A stretch of 14,398 nucleotides of DNA from CAWUIO01 sp963922455 (GTDB lineage: Bacteria; Bacteroidota; Bacteroidia; Cytophagales; Microscillaceae), in assembly GCA_963922455.1 (NCBI GenBank), contig CAWUIO010000147.1, positions 1 through 14,398 of the forward strand. Direction: 5' to 3'. The notes beneath the pieces were generated by a model. It was not told where the DNA came from, made no database searches, and saw nothing but the letters and a program-made list of their open reading frames with translations. Every line of letters starts with the position of its first letter. Positions within the stretch are counted from its first letter, which is position 1. Below are positions 14,132 through 14,398 of this stretch, piece after piece. The translations under genes were made by a program, and so were the position numbers.

Positions 14132-14398
14132 AACTCATATATAAACCCCATATACCGTTTACTAGCGTTTAAATATAAATAAACGTTTAAAAACGTTTCC
14201 AAAAACCTAAAACATATAAAGGCTTTAGGGTATTTTACTCAAACCTAACAAATCCACTGCTATCTGCAAACCCCGATCCCCACTTCACAAGGTAATTGTT
14301 TGGTGTTTTAGCCAAGCTATCTAAGACTGTCCGAAAAGCTAGCAAGCTTGGAATGAGGAGAGTGCTTTATTTTAAAAGTCTCAAAAGGAAAATTGAGG
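14132..14398 (-). repeat. Diverged, partial copy (E) of the long attC-like repeat
   Basis: About 75 bases at 14132-14207 match the R' end of copies C and D closely (AACTCATATATAAACCCC, then CCGTTTACTAGCGTTTAAATATA). Further in, only scattered blocks agree, such as CTTCACAAGGTAA near 14284. The rest to the window edge differs and holds no gene. It should be the attC of the next cassette outside the window, and R' is GTTATAACC. Confidence 0.5.

Larger units (their letters stand above)
6979..14398 (-). mobile_element. Integron-like cassette array (integrase not in window)
   Basis: At least seven cassette-like units of about 0.68 to 0.85 kb, or two-gene modules, all read on the minus strand and are joined at attC-like sites. 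Units in transcription order: hydrolase 14133-13434, HAD 13433-12710, unknown 12709-11861, propeller 11860-10720 (attC lost), AbiE (start not found) to 8376, SUKH 8375-7698, antitoxin-doc 7697-6985; the mntA-hepT unit follows from 6984. For the hydrolase, unknown, propeller, SUKH and doc units the unit's first bases complement the box after its own gene. No intI or attI is seen, so this is either the distal part of an array or a cluster of attC sites lacking an integrase. Confidence 0.65.

Noticed and set aside
8374..14398. CRISPR array formed by the repeated element
   Set aside because: The copies are over 300 bp, kilobases apart and separated by genes; there are no short regularly spaced repeats.
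6979..14398. Prophage or conjugative element as the origin of the array
   Set aside because: No structural, replication, relaxase or phage integrase genes are present, and the unit boundaries follow attC-like boxes.

Overview
The window looks like chromosomal DNA of a Bacteroidota bacterium, possibly of the Saprospira/Lewinella kind. Three things point there: a leucyl-tRNA synthetase with the long insertions usual in that phylum, promoter elements of the Bacteroidota type (TTG about 20 bases before TAnnTTTG), and no clear Shine-Dalgarno sites. The lineage below phylum is a guess.

Left part (1-5977). leuS lies on the minus strand. Divergent from it are two plus-strand leucine-rich-repeat (LRR) proteins that look like paralogs, one anchored by an N-terminal membrane helix and one a predicted lipoprotein. 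GC-rich, hairpin-rich blocks sit downstream of leuS (about 1-85) and downstream of the second LRR gene (about 5769-5860).

Right part (about 5978-14398). The rest is visibly more AT-rich, every gene is on the minus strand, and I read it as a cassette array of a sedentary chromosomal integron. Genes or gene pairs of unrelated function are separated by attC-like sites: imperfect hairpins ending in CAAC/GTTG-type boxes. The strongest evidence is that for five units the first bases of the unit are complementary to the box after that unit's own gene, as expected if each was once a circle closed at its own attC. Reading in the transcription direction (right to left), the cargo is: a YqiA-like alpha/beta hydrolase; an FCP1/NIF-like HAD phosphatase broken by an in-frame stop; a 165-aa unknown protein; a secreted propeller-like protein; a decayed IS3-family transposase tail; an AbiEi/AbiEii toxin-antitoxin pair; a SUKH (SMI1/KNR4)-like protein; a small antitoxin with a Doc/Fic toxin; and an XRE-MNT/HepT pair. 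Three toxin-antitoxin modules in one array fit the known role of such modules in keeping cassette arrays stable.

The attC-like sites are of two kinds. Four are ordinary (about 66-80 bp). The others belong to a family of about 310-350 bp (two complete copies at 8376-8704 and 11861-12201, one diverged copy entering from the right edge, and one cut short at 10720). These keep the complementary outer ends of an attC but carry a long conserved interior with a terminator-like hairpin, whose loop is inverted between the two complete copies. No integrase gene or attI is in the window. The reading direction predicts them to the right of base 14398.
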